NCBI RefSeq assembly: GCF_011386835.1
Contig: NC_088791.1
Span: forward strand, 13,020,998-13,084,997
DNA from: Chrysemys picta bellii
Taxonomy: Eukaryota; Chordata; Testudines; Emydidae
DNA: 64,000 bases
Direction of reading: 5' to 3'
The notes under the pieces are model-generated. The model saw only the letters and a list, made by a program, of their open reading frames with translations. It ran no database searches and was not told the origin of the DNA. Each line of letters begins with the position of its first letter. Position 1 is the stretch's first letter. Shown here piece by piece: positions 35,801-42,869 of the stretch. Both the position numbers and the translations under genes were made by a program.

Positions 35801-38800
35801 CTACGGATAGTTTCTGGGTCCCGATCAATATACTGGATATACCAGCCTTTAGGAGTCTCATCCACTTTGCAGAAGCCTTAAAAAACAAACACAGATCCTG
35901 TTTCGACAGTTACCATCAAAACCAAACTAAAGAAAAATGCTTACATTTAAGAAATAATGTTTATGGAATAAGGAAATGCCAAGACATGTATCACAGACTG
36001 TATTTAGTGTATCTATGTATTGATTAACAGTAGCACACCATTTCTCCATGTACTATTCTTGAATAGCTGCTTTTAAACTATCTTAAAGCATAAGCTTTTC
36101 CTTCAGCTAATCAGATTTATTTTGAGATAGGCCAGTGTGGCTAACAGTGACATAAGTACATAAGCTTCCTTTGTTTAATGAAAAAAGCATTTCCATTCCC
36201 ATATTTTAACAAGGGCAAAACTCAAATACATATATAGAACACTACACATACAGAACGGTGTGCTATAGCCCACATTCTACTAGAATGAGTTCTAATTACT
36301 CACAATTTTATTAGAATGAGTTTGCTTTGGCCACGTTACTCATGCAGGTCATTACAATGAGTGCCACTAAAACCTTCACACCAGGCCATATATTCTCTAT
36401 ATGCACATTTACCAGAAAATCTATTATTGTAGATCTCAAGCCTTAAACCTTTTGCGAGTTCAGGAATTAATATCGACTACCCAGGGCCTCAAGCCATCTT
36501 AATTTGTGGAGCAATTCTATATCTGGAGGGAATATTTCTTTAATAGTTTGTTGTTGTTTTAAATGGCAGCTGTTGAAAGTTGAGCTGAGTTTAGTAGTAG
36601 TTCCAGTGGACGTGGATTAGTGGGCAGAGTGCAGATGAAGCAGGAAAAGGCTCAGAAGTTAGCATAAGTTTGAAATTTATTACGTGTGTATCTCTATTTA
36701 CGTGGCACTGATGTGAGTACAATAAATGTATATGCATACTTTTTATGGATTTTCAGTATTTTGCACTAATCAGCAGGTTTTATTAACTACTGGCAATGCA
36801 GTCATTCAATAATCAATTCTTATAGGAAATAAAATTACCTTCTCTCCCTAACCATTTAGTAAAGTCAGTTAGGGTTTCCCATTGCGTGGCATTCATGTGG
36901 ATGTGCTCTCGATGGCTGATATATTCATTGTATACAATATTATTGTGGACTCTCTTCGTTCCTAAAACAAAAATATATTACTGTTAAATACAAGTCCATC
37001 ACTGAGGAGAAACCGATGTGAATTTTTGTTATTGAACTATAAAAGGTCATTAAAAAAATAATCAAAATATTTACCAAATCGTCTCCTGAGCAGTTCTAAG
37101 AAATCATTTCGGAATTCCCTGATGGAATAAAAAGGAGACTATTTAAATAATGCTTTTACCGTTACGAAGCACTTCCATTTATAAACGACAATGGAAAAAT
37201 ATTTACAAAATAAAGAGGTGTATTCAGTTCAAAAGAATATCACCAGATTCAGATACTCCATTTCCTCTTTCACTGGAACATTTTAAAATACGGTATATAC
37301 ACCTACATAAGTCTAGATGCACCACTTGTTTGCCTGCATTTATACAATTGTGCCAACATGCCAGTGTACTCGCATACACTTTGGCTATGTCTACTCTGCA
37401 CACCATGGGTGGTGGCATGCAACGTATACGGAGCTACGCGATGCAGCGCACTGTGGTGCGTAGCTACATGCGTCAGTGGAAAGCTCCCGCAGCTCCCTGC
37501 AATGAAGAAAGGCTCTGGCAGTGTGGAGCTGCCAGAGCCTTTCCCAGCTGCCTCCCCCTGCCAGTGCCTTACCCCACTGCTGCAGCCTTTCCCCGTGGCA
37601 GGGAAAGACTCCAGCAGCAGGACACTATACTATTAAAAACAGCAGTGAAAACAGGAGAGGCGCTACTTGGGTGTGTAGAGAGCCACGTAGGGTACATACC
37701 CAAAGGGTTCAGGCGTGACTTTACTCCACTCATCTAATCAGTTCCTCACCATCTACAATGCTATTTCTATCTGTGCTGGGGGTGGGGGGAGAGCAGTGTA
37801 TATACTTTATATGCCACCATAAGGCGTGTGCAGTGTAGACATACCCTTTATCCTCCTTGACCTGTCAGCTGCCCTTTGACACCATCAACTACGCTCTTCT
37901 TTTTGAAATCTTGTCCTTCCTTGGTTTCTGTGACTCTGTCCTTGCAGGGTTCTCCTCCAACCTCACTTATTGATCCTTCAGTGCAACCTTCAGAGGATCC
38001 TCATCCTCCCTCCAACTTTCTGTGGGGGTTCCCCAGTGCTCTGTCGCTGGTCCCCTTCTCTATCTTATCTCTGGGCAATCTCATCAGTAACACAAATTCA
38101 GCTCCCATTTTTATGCCGACAACTCACAAATCTATTCTCTGCTCCAGACCTGCCTCCTTGGGTCTCAACTAAAATCTCTCTCTGACAATTCCTTTGGCTG
38201 CCTAGCTGACAGCTCGAGCTCAACTTGGCTAAAACAGAGCTCTTAATCTTCCCCTCCGCAAGCCCTCCCTGCTACCTCCTTTCTTGATCACTGTGGACAC
38301 CATCACCATCCTGCCAGTCACTCAGGCCCATAACCTGAGTGTCATCCTGGATCTGGAGCTCACTCTGGGTACTCACATCCAGGTTACGTCCTTATGTGGC
38401 TGATTCTTTCTACATAACATGTCTAAGATATGGCTTTTCCTATCCACCCACATAACTAAAACACTCATTCAAAATCTCACATCTCATTACTGCTACATCC
38501 TTTTCACTGGTCTTGACAAAGGCACTCTTCCCCCATTCGTAACCATTCAGAATGCTGTTAAGATAATTTTCCTAACCCATCCCTTTGTCCACGTCACACC
38601 TCTGTTTGCATCCCTCCACTATATCCCCTTCTCTATTGCATCAAACATACGCTACTTGTTGTCACTTTCTAGGCCCTCCACAGTCAGTCCCCACCATCTC
38701 GGATTCCCTGTTGAGACTCAGCTCCAATCAAACTATGATGCCAACCTCCATCACACACTGAAGTTTTCAAAAAGTACTTTTGTGCTTTCTCCCATGCTGT

Positions 38801-41800
38801 CCCTCACAAGTGGGAGGCACGCCCCATAAACATCAGCAAAGCTACCTTATTATCCACTTCCAGATCACTCCTCAAAACTCTCCTTTGCTATGATGTCTAA
38901 AACAACCTTGTCAATTACACAGCTCACATGCTGAAACCACTGCCTATCAAGCTGACAAATACTGTCCCCTTGTTTCCTTGTACTTCCCTGTCTGTCTGTA
39001 GCTACCTGTTGTCTCTTATCGTAGATTGTAAGCTCTTTGGGACAGAGACTGTCTTTTTGTTCTGTGTTTCCACAGCATCTAGCACAATTGGGTCCTGGTC
39101 CATGACTATGGCGCCCAGGCACTGCGATAATACAAATTAATAATAATAGTAACTTCTACCAGTTGACATTTCCTTACTATACAACGATGGCCCTATCAAA
39201 TTCACAGTCCATTTTGGTCAATTTCACAATCGTAGGATTTTTAAAATCATAAATTTTCAGATTTAAATATCTGAAATCATAATTTCACAGTGTTGCAACT
39301 GTAGGGGTCTGACCCAAAAGGAGGCTGGGGGGGGAGTCACAGTATTGCCCCCCTTACTTCTGCGCTGCTCCCTTCAGAGCTTGGCCCTCAGCCAGCAGCT
39401 GCACTCTCTAGCCACCCAGCTCTGAAGGTAGCGCAGAAATAAATTAAATTAAATTAAATTATTGGAGATATCCTATCTCCTAGAGCTGGAAGGGACCTTG
39501 AAAGGTCATCACCAAAGGTCAGGTAAGGGGGGCAATACTACAACCCCGCCCAATACAATAACCTTCCGACCCCCCTTGCAGCCCCCTTTTGTGTCAGGAA
39601 CCCTAGTTTGAGAAACACTGGTCTCCCCCGTGAAATCTGTATAGTATAGGGTAAAAGTACAAAAAAAGACCAGATTTCACGTGGGAGACCAGATTTCATG
39701 GTCCGTGATGCATTTTTCACGGCGGTGAATTTGGTAGGGCCCTACACATAACTTCAGAGGGTTATTAACAATAACAAAGTGCTGCATTCTGACTGGCTAA
39801 TAAGTTTAAAAAAAGATATTTAGAAACAGGGTAAATTTTTCAAAAACGATTAAGCCCCATTGAGTTGCAATGAGACTTACGGTCCTAAATCACTTACATG
39901 CTTTTGAAACTTTTACCCCTTAACTTTTCATACTGCTCTTTGAAAAGTATCTACCAAATAACACTACAGTAAACTTTTAAAATTCATCAAAATTCAGCTT
40001 TTTCAATGGGACTCCAAGAAGGCACCAGGATGCAACCGCCTAGAGTCAATTGCAGGAGCAAGGCCTATGTGGGGAAGTTTGAGAAACTAACTCTGAAAAA
40101 TAATCCATGAATTGCTGAGGATCTTCAGAAGCAAGTAGCAGCTGTCTCTGGTGGGATTCGGACATACAATGACATTTGAAGCCATTCTGTAAAATAAAAG
40201 AAACATTATCTTGACTTACAGAAGTCAGTAAACTGACATTTTAAACACCAACAAAACTTAAGTTAGAGTTTTAAAAAATAAAACTGACTTACTCCTGGTA
40301 ATACCATCATTGCATAGTGCCGCTAAGGTGGGAGAACGGAGCTTAGGCAGCAACTGTATGACTCCTGCTTCCGGAGTGTGAAATGTTTGGCATAAGCCCT
40401 GATACGGTTAGAGTGAAAGGAGATTCCCTTGGCTTCACCAACACATCTCCCACACAGACACTCCCTTTTTTCCTTTTTCCAAATGGTCCTTTATGCCCAG
40501 AATGCCCTCTCCATCCCAATGTAACAAGAATCTATGCTCTTCTCTTTTAAATCCCTTAAAACACTTCTTCTGTGATGCCTACCTAGTTTTAGCTCTCCTC
40601 TTGCATAAGAGATTTTATTTTTAATAACGCTGCACTGCTATTTGATTATTCTATTTGCCAGTCAGCTAATGCTCATTATCCTGATGTGTTTTTTATGGTC
40701 TGGTCCTGAGGGGTATTGAGCACCTGCATTTTCCCTTGATTTCAATGTAAGTTATGGGCACTCAGCACCTTAGGATCAAGCCTTTAGGTCCTAATACTGA
40801 AGGTATAATAGCAAAGTGGTTACTTTCCTCACCTGGTTAGTCCTACTGAGTACATGCATAAGCGTTTGCCACATTGGGACCCAAGAGCTTGATTGTAAGG
40901 TAGTGAGTGTCCATAGGGGATATCATTCTGTGTTCTGTTCAGCATTAAGCACATGGTCTGTGTTCAATAGACAAAGTGATATGGGACTTGTATTTTTAGG
41001 GCAGAACACATATCAGGCAGAATGTCAGTATCACAAGTGAAGACAGAGCTCATTACAAGTTCTGATATATTTGCTAGAGATCAGTGCTACAACAATGAAA
41101 GTGGAAAGGACTAATAATGCCCCAATTTGTCCAAGTATTTGTGATACTGATGACTTTCTTTCAAAGAAGAGAGAAAATCTAGTGCGCTAGTATATTACTG
41201 ATTGTGAAATTGTCAAGGTTATTACTGGAGGAAGTTAATAAAAGCATTTCATCAGAGGACAGTGATCCTTGCAAAAGCTGCAGCACAACTCAGCCTTTCA
41301 CTCTGTTTATTAATATAATACACTTACAGGTGTTTTTCAAAGGCATGTGAAACAAATGTCAAGCAAAAGAATTAAATCTTATCCTGTGTATTTTATGAAT
41401 TTGTTTTGTGTGGATTATTATAATGCTGAGTATTGACTTAAAACAGATCATGTTAGTTCATTGAATTGTATTTGAATATATAGCCTCCTCTGATGTGCAT
41501 TAGCATTGATTTAGGCAAAAGAAAAAAAATAGTTATGTAAAAGACACTTCCTTTGCTACAGATACATGTAAGTCTTTATTACTAGTCTTTCAACAGCTGT
41601 GGTTTTCATTTTTTTTTAATTTAGTGAACCCTTTCACAAAGCAAGCCTCTGACTGTAGCCCCCCTTACAAATTAAAAAACGGGGGGGTAATTTAATTTAA
41701 TGGGGGCTCAGGGCTGTCAGCCCTACGGAGCCGACTCCCATGTAACCACCTTGCGGCCCCCTGAGGGATCACCACCCCCAGTTTGAGAACTCCTGTTCAA

Positions 41801-42620
41801 CAGGGACTGTGTTTCTACGAGGTTTGTGTTGTTGCTGAGGGCGATGCTCCCCTTCCCGGGCTCGATGGCACTGAGCTCCCGTTAGCGCTTCGCTGCAGAC
41901 AGTGCCGAGCCAGATCCTACCCACCCCAGGCGTGGAAGGGGCTCTTGCCCTGCTCCGCCCTAATGGGTCTCCTAGCCCGCCTCCTCCCGACACAGCCCCC
42001 TACCCCAGCCAGGGGCCACTCTCCTACTTACGGCCGAGTCCCAGCCCCCTAATCTAGTCTCCCAGCCAGTTCCACCGCAGCCCCGGACCATCCCCACCCC
42101 CGGCTCCCGGACCATCTCCGCTGCCCTGCACTTTCCCAGCCCTAGCCCCGGACCATCCCCCCGGCTCCCGGACCGCCTCCGCTGCCCTGTACCTTCCCAG
42201 CCCCGGACCATCCCCCCGGCTCCCGGACCACCTCCGCTGCCTTGCACCTTCCCAGCCCCAGTTCCAGCCCCGGACCATCCCCCCGGCTCCCGGACCACCT
42301 CCGCTGCCTTGCACCTTCCCAGCCCCGGACCATCCCCCCGGCTCCCGGACCACCTCCGCTGCCCTGCACCTTCCCAGCCCCGGACCATCCCCCCGGCTCC
42401 CGGACCGCCTCCGCTGCCCTGCACCTTCCCAGCCCCGGACCATCTCCCCTGCCCTGCCCTGCCCCACATCCCCCCGTCCTGCCCCCGCCGCGCCGCGCCG
42501 GCTCACCTCATCCCGGCACTGCTTCTGGCACATCTGGCAGTACCAGCGCAGCTTCTGCAGCCCCTTGGACTTGATGCGGTTGGCGATGGCCTTGGGGCTC
42601 AGGAAATCCGACTTCCCCAT
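14794..42620 (-). CDS. KIN: KIN (Kin17), DNA/RNA-binding zinc-finger protein, complete
   Basis: KIN is a nuclear protein that binds curved DNA and RNA and acts in replication, UV-damage response and spliceosome-associated steps. Thirteen coding exons read on the minus strand: 42507-42620, 40092-40186, 37075-37118, 36839-36961, 35695-35876, 25405-25453, 25030-25087, 23075-23204, 20182-20232, 19364-19432, 18244-18343, 16752-16852 and 14794-14856. Phases agree throughout, giving 392 codons plus stop (human about 393). The start MGKSDF sits in a GCCGCCATGG Kozak context. A C2H2-like finger uses C28, C31, H44 and H50. A winged-helix region follows, then a coiled, charged segment (residues about 150-190), a basic nuclear signal (KRKES and KEKKKK, about 240-260) and C-terminal SH3-like folds with a KOW-type segment ([13 protein letters not shown], about 340). 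Head to head with ATP5F1C. Confidence 0.96.
15562..16020 (+). mobile_element. Truncated DNA element, family of 39189-39743
   Basis: The left end ccctatcaaattcatggcc and the repeated phrase gtgaaatctggtct match the inverted-end element at 39189-39743. Both also share an internal segment with gacccaaaagg and ccttcagagctggg. No matching right terminus is visible, so the copy is incomplete. Confidence 0.6.
16540..16735 (+). repeat. MIR-like SINE
   Basis: The order of motifs follows a MIR/core-SINE: a degenerate tRNA-like head (aggcccagtggattgagc), ggttctagtcctatt, a core with gggtgaccctgagc, cccatttgcaaaggggcaat, and a tail with gtaaagggctttgagacc. The copy is old and diverged. Confidence 0.65.
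16752..16852 (-). CDS. KIN: KIN exon 12
   Basis: It encodes [20 protein letters not shown] and [13 protein letters not shown] (after a split Gly codon), the KOW/SH3-like C-terminal segment. The donor is gtatgt and the acceptor tttcag. Confidence 0.94.
16853..18243 (-). other. KIN intron 11
   Basis: Intron of 1.4 kb containing a complete PIF/Harbinger-like element at 17739-17990. Nothing else is recognised. Confidence 0.7.
17739..17990. mobile_element. PIF/Harbinger-like MITE, 252 bp
   Basis: The ends gggtacgtctacact and agtgtggaccaggcc are imperfect inverted repeats, and TTA flanks the element on both sides (17736-17738 and 17991-17993), the 3-bp target typical of PIF/Harbinger elements. 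The interior contains a hairpin (aaggtacttgg...gtacctt around 17908-17962) and CpG-rich sequence with paired tcgatc motifs. A diverged copy lies inverted at 58259-58542. Confidence 0.8.
18244..18343 (-). CDS. KIN: KIN exon 11
   Basis: It encodes [20 protein letters not shown] followed by [13 protein letters not shown], nearly unchanged from mammalian KIN. The donor is gtaaat; the acceptor tgatag is unusually poor in pyrimidines just before the AG. Confidence 0.94.
18344..19363 (-). other. KIN intron 10 with CR1 tail relic
   Basis: Intron of 1.0 kb. The segment at about 18745-18900 (ctagtgcagtatcctgtctc, cagtggccagtactagc) is an antisense CR1 LINE tail. Nothing else is recognised. Confidence 0.65.
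19364..19432 (-). CDS. KIN: KIN exon 10
   Basis: It is 69 bp, phase 0 at both ends, and encodes [20 protein letters not shown] plus VVK. The acceptor is ctccag and the donor gtgaat. Confidence 0.94.
19433..20181 (-). other. KIN intron 9
   Basis: Intron of 0.75 kb; no recognised element. Confidence 0.6.
20182..20232 (-). CDS. KIN: KIN exon 9 (micro-exon, 51 bp)
   Basis: It encodes [17 protein letters not shown] in phase 0 at both ends, joining the basic region to the C-terminal fold. The acceptor is ctgtag and the donor gtaagt. Confidence 0.93.
20233..23074 (-). other. KIN intron 8, mostly CR1
   Basis: Intron of 2.8 kb. Nearly all of 20350-22760 is one antisense CR1 LINE copy, described separately. 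Confidence 0.75.
20350..22760 (-). mobile_element. CR1 LINE copy, internally deleted, same strand as KIN
   Basis: On the minus strand the segment near 22685-22045 encodes endonuclease-like sequence ([37 protein letters not shown]), and 21092-20910 encodes reverse transcriptase ([26 protein letters not shown] with the [13 protein letters not shown] motif). The tail with ccatctagcccagtatcccg lies at about 20370-20545. The part of ORF2 normally between RT and tail is missing, so the copy has an internal deletion, and its frames are broken. Confidence 0.85.
23075..23204 (-). CDS. KIN: KIN exon 8 (nuclear-signal region)
   Basis: After finishing a split Ser codon it encodes [20 protein letters not shown] and then [20 protein letters not shown] and IME. 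The KRK and KEKKKK clusters form the likely nuclear localisation signal. Acceptor ttccag, donor gtacag. Confidence 0.93.
23205..25029 (-). other. KIN intron 7
   Basis: Intron of 1.8 kb. A short CR1-like 3' end occurs at about 24815-24900 (agattcatagagtttaaagc, cagaagggaccattagat). Nothing else is recognised. Confidence 0.6.
25030..25087 (-). CDS. KIN: KIN exon 7
   Basis: It is 58 bp and encodes (V)[18 protein letters not shown] and AG of a split Ser codon. The acceptor is a T-run followed by tag, and the donor is gtgagg. This is the variable linker of KIN and the least conserved exon. Confidence 0.9.
25088..25404 (-). other. KIN intron 6
   Basis: Short intron of 317 bp. An old L2-like segment is possible near 25255-25330; nothing firm. 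Confidence 0.6.
25405..25453 (-). CDS. KIN: KIN exon 6 (49 bp)
   Basis: It encodes [16 protein letters not shown] and the first base of a Val codon. Acceptor ttggcag, donor gtaatt. Confidence 0.92.
25815..26690 (-). mobile_element. CR1 LINE 3' part with a 105-bp insertion
   Basis: The minus-strand sequence encodes RT C-terminal and following motifs ([38 protein letters not shown]) and ends in the CR1 tail at gttcatagaatcctagcacc. The copy belongs to a different CR1 subfamily from 26905-28133. It is interrupted at 26348-26452. Confidence 0.8.
26348..26452. mobile_element. Unidentified 105-bp insertion with 12-bp target duplication
   Basis: The CR1 sequence reads gatttcagacca (26336-26347), then 105 foreign bases, then gatttcagacca again (26453-26464) and continues as CR1. 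The insert begins cgtttcagacgaacgtgg and ends ccaatcgatccaggt. It has no poly(A), no inverted ends and no tRNA-like boxes that I can see. Confidence 0.7.
26905..28133 (-). mobile_element. CR1 LINE 3' part, 5' truncated
   Basis: The minus strand encodes RT motifs ([63 protein letters not shown]) and the later segment [20 protein letters not shown], with a tail at catactgggtcagaccaaag. Frames are interrupted, so it is not active. Confidence 0.88.
28134..28733. mobile_element. Non-autonomous DNA element with tgtgatgggg ends
   Basis: The left end tgtgatggggcatgcc and the right end cgccccatcaca are inverted repeats of about 10-12 bp. The element abuts the truncated 5' side of the CR1 copy. The interior has two near-identical phrases (cagtccactgtctagccact and cagtccactgcctagccact), an internal duplication. 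I cannot fix the target duplication. A related right end occurs at 4556. Confidence 0.65.
28734..33434. other. KIN intron 5, unannotated middle part
   Basis: No coding exon, RNA gene or complete mobile element is recognised in this 4.7 kb. The open frames (for example 30427-30696 and 32562-32756) have no protein signature. Confidence 0.5.
33435..33743 (-). mobile_element. hAT-like MITE, 309 bp, copy A
   Basis: The element begins cgggtcggtaacctttc and ends gcctacccctg, flanked by 8-bp near-duplicates atctaaca (33427-33434) and atctaaaa (33744-33751). Its body (tcggcacgc, aaattaaattaaaatgcaga, aagaagcttcattta) is the reverse complement of copy B at 33907-34176. Confidence 0.85.
33907..34176 (+). 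mobile_element. hAT-like MITE, 270 bp, copy B (inverted to copy A)
   Basis: It begins caggggtaggcaacctatgg and ends ggttgccgatccctg. Flanking bases ...ttagac and ...tatagac agree only in part. It has about the same sequence as copy A in opposite orientation, with a deletion near its 3' side, and lies 163 bp away. Confidence 0.85.
34420..35560 (-). mobile_element. CR1 tail fragment split by a hAT-like insertion
   Basis: The left piece (ccaatgctctagctagtatg, cttctggcaatggcctatac) and the right piece (gcctacatctcatggttcag, 'accccagctggtgattg') are continuous CR1-type tail sequence, separated by the element at 34504-35391. A run of about 24 A occurs at 35420-35443. Confidence 0.6.
34504..35391. 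mobile_element. hAT-like element with GC-rich internal repeats
   Basis: The ends cagcggttctcaacc and ggttgagatcccg are inverted. Flanks gcctatac (34496-34503) and gcctacat (35392-35399) agree at 6 of 8 positions. The interior repeats a phrase like ggggctgaagccggc every 60 bases or so (34600-34990), and a second hAT-like left end, tggttttcaaactttttgaa, starts near 35061, so it may be composite. The open frames within are repeat artefacts. Confidence 0.7.
35695..35876 (-). CDS. KIN: KIN exon 5
   Basis: The longest KIN exon (182 bp). It encodes [40 protein letters not shown] and [20 protein letters not shown]: the end of the winged-helix region and a charged helix. Donor gtgaga, acceptor ttttaag. 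Confidence 0.95.
35877..36838 (-). other. KIN intron 4
   Basis: Intron of 1.0 kb, AT-rich; nothing recognised. Confidence 0.6.
36839..36961 (-). CDS. KIN: KIN exon 4
   Basis: It encodes [20 protein letters not shown] and [20 protein letters not shown], the highly conserved winged-helix core. Acceptor gttttag, donor gtaatt. Confidence 0.95.
37075..37118 (-). CDS. KIN: KIN exon 3 (44 bp)
   Basis: A micro-exon encoding (E)[14 protein letters not shown] with split codons at both ends. Acceptor tccatcag, donor gtaaat. Confidence 0.94.
37383..37846. mobile_element. PIF/Harbinger-like element, 464 bp
   Basis: The ends ggctatgtctactctgc and tgtagacataccc are imperfect inverted repeats of the same type as those at 17739 and 55780. 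Flanking ttt is present on both sides. The interior is GC-rich with a hairpin (aggctctggcagtgtgg, gctgccagagcct). Confidence 0.6.
37850..39160 (+). mobile_element. L2-like LINE relic (reverse transcriptase and 3' end)
   Basis: The plus strand reads fragments of a reverse transcriptase in broken frames: [24 protein letters not shown], and [13 protein letters not shown] (compare the [13 protein letters not shown] motif). The 3' end has ttgtaagctctttgggacag and a tail of aat repeats (ataatacaaattaataataa). The opposite strand has no coding sense. It is an old inactive copy. Confidence 0.75.
39189..39743. mobile_element. DNA transposon with inverted ends, about 555 bp
   Basis: The left end ggccctatcaaattcac and the right end gtgaatttggtagggcc are inverted repeats of about 17 bp with one mismatch. 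The right part carries the phrase gaccagatttcacgtgg also seen in the copy at 15562. A short CR1-like tail (ctagagctggaagggacc) seems inserted near 39462-39515. Confidence 0.7.
40092..40186 (-). CDS. KIN: KIN exon 2
   Basis: It encodes [20 protein letters not shown] followed by [11 protein letters not shown] and two bases of a Glu codon. H44 and H50 of the zinc finger are here, while its cysteines are in exon 1. Acceptor tttacag, donor gttagt. Confidence 0.95.
41630..41797 (+). mobile_element. hAT-like repeat fragment
   Basis: The phrase accacccccagtttgagaac followed by tcctg is the usual right end of a widespread reptile hAT-like family, and gtgaaccctttcacaaagca is consistent with its body. 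Boundaries are approximate. Confidence 0.5.
42070..42440. repeat. 55-bp minisatellite in KIN intron 1
   Basis: A unit of about 55 bp, beginning agccccggaccatcccccc and continuing through ctcccggaccacctccgctg to gccctgcaccttccc, is repeated six to seven times head to tail, with two short interruptions (near 42140 and 42262). Variants differ at single sites (cacctt/tacctt, accacc/accgcc). On the KIN sense strand it is G-rich. It begins about 60 bases inside the intron. Long open frames on both strands here are artefacts of the array. Confidence 0.9.
42507..42620 (-). CDS. KIN: KIN exon 1 (start codon)
   Basis: The start ATG is in the context GCCGCCATGG. The exon encodes [20 protein letters not shown] and [18 protein letters not shown], 38 codons in phase 0, with zinc-finger C28 and C31. 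The donor is gtgagc. Confidence 0.96.
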
Positions 42621-42825
42621 GGCGGCGGCGGCGGCAACCAGCCGCGACCCCCCAGCTCAGCTCAGCCCCGACCGGAAGCGGAAGGACACGACCCCGGAAC
42701 GTCTTCCGCCGGCCAGCCACGAGAACGCCCTTCGCCCCGCCCCTGTCGGTCGCGGCGCGTGCGCAGTGCGGAGGCTCTGACCTTCAGCCGGGCGGCAGCA
42801 GCCAGCAGCGGGGAGAGGCGTCGCC
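42621..42825. promoter_or_regulatory. Bidirectional promoter between KIN and ATP5F1C
   Basis: Only 205 bp separate the two start codons. Visible sites: paired ETS/GABP-like motifs accggaagcggaag (42671-42684) with another reversed at cttccg (42703-42708); a GC box ccccgcccc (42735-42743); and an NRF1-like half-site in gcgtgcgcagtgcg (about 42757-42770). ETS (NRF2/GABP) and NRF1 sites are typical of nuclear genes for oxidative phosphorylation. No TATA box is seen. Transcription start sites are not determined. Confidence 0.75.
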
Positions 42826-42869
42826 ATGTTCTCCCGGGGAGCCGCGGTCCTGGTCTACCAGCCGCAATG
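42826..42869 (+). CDS. ATP5F1C: ATP5F1C exon 1 (presequence)
   Basis: It encodes [14 protein letters not shown] and two bases of Trp15. The donor is gtaacg. The start codon is the first ATG of this 5' region on the plus strand downstream of the KIN start, and it fits the MFSR start of other gamma subunits. Confidence 0.93.

Larger units (their letters stand above)
37119..40091 (-). other. KIN intron 2 with DNA element and L2-like LINE
   Basis: Intron of 3.0 kb. It holds a TIR element at 37383-37846, an L2-like LINE relic at 37850-39160, a pentanucleotide (aaatt)n run near 39437-39460, and a DNA element at 39189-39743. Confidence 0.75.
40187..42506 (-). other. KIN intron 1
   Basis: Intron of 2.3 kb. 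The part nearest exon 1 is CpG-rich and carries a 55-bp minisatellite (about 42070-42440). A hAT-like right end lies at about 41630-41797. The rest (40190-41620) shows nothing recognised. Confidence 0.7.

Noticed and set aside
42054..42620. 188-codon minus-strand frame starting at the KIN ATG
   Set aside because: It is KIN exon 1 plus read-through into the 55-bp minisatellite; the exon 2 join at 40186 restores known KIN sequence, so the rest is intron.
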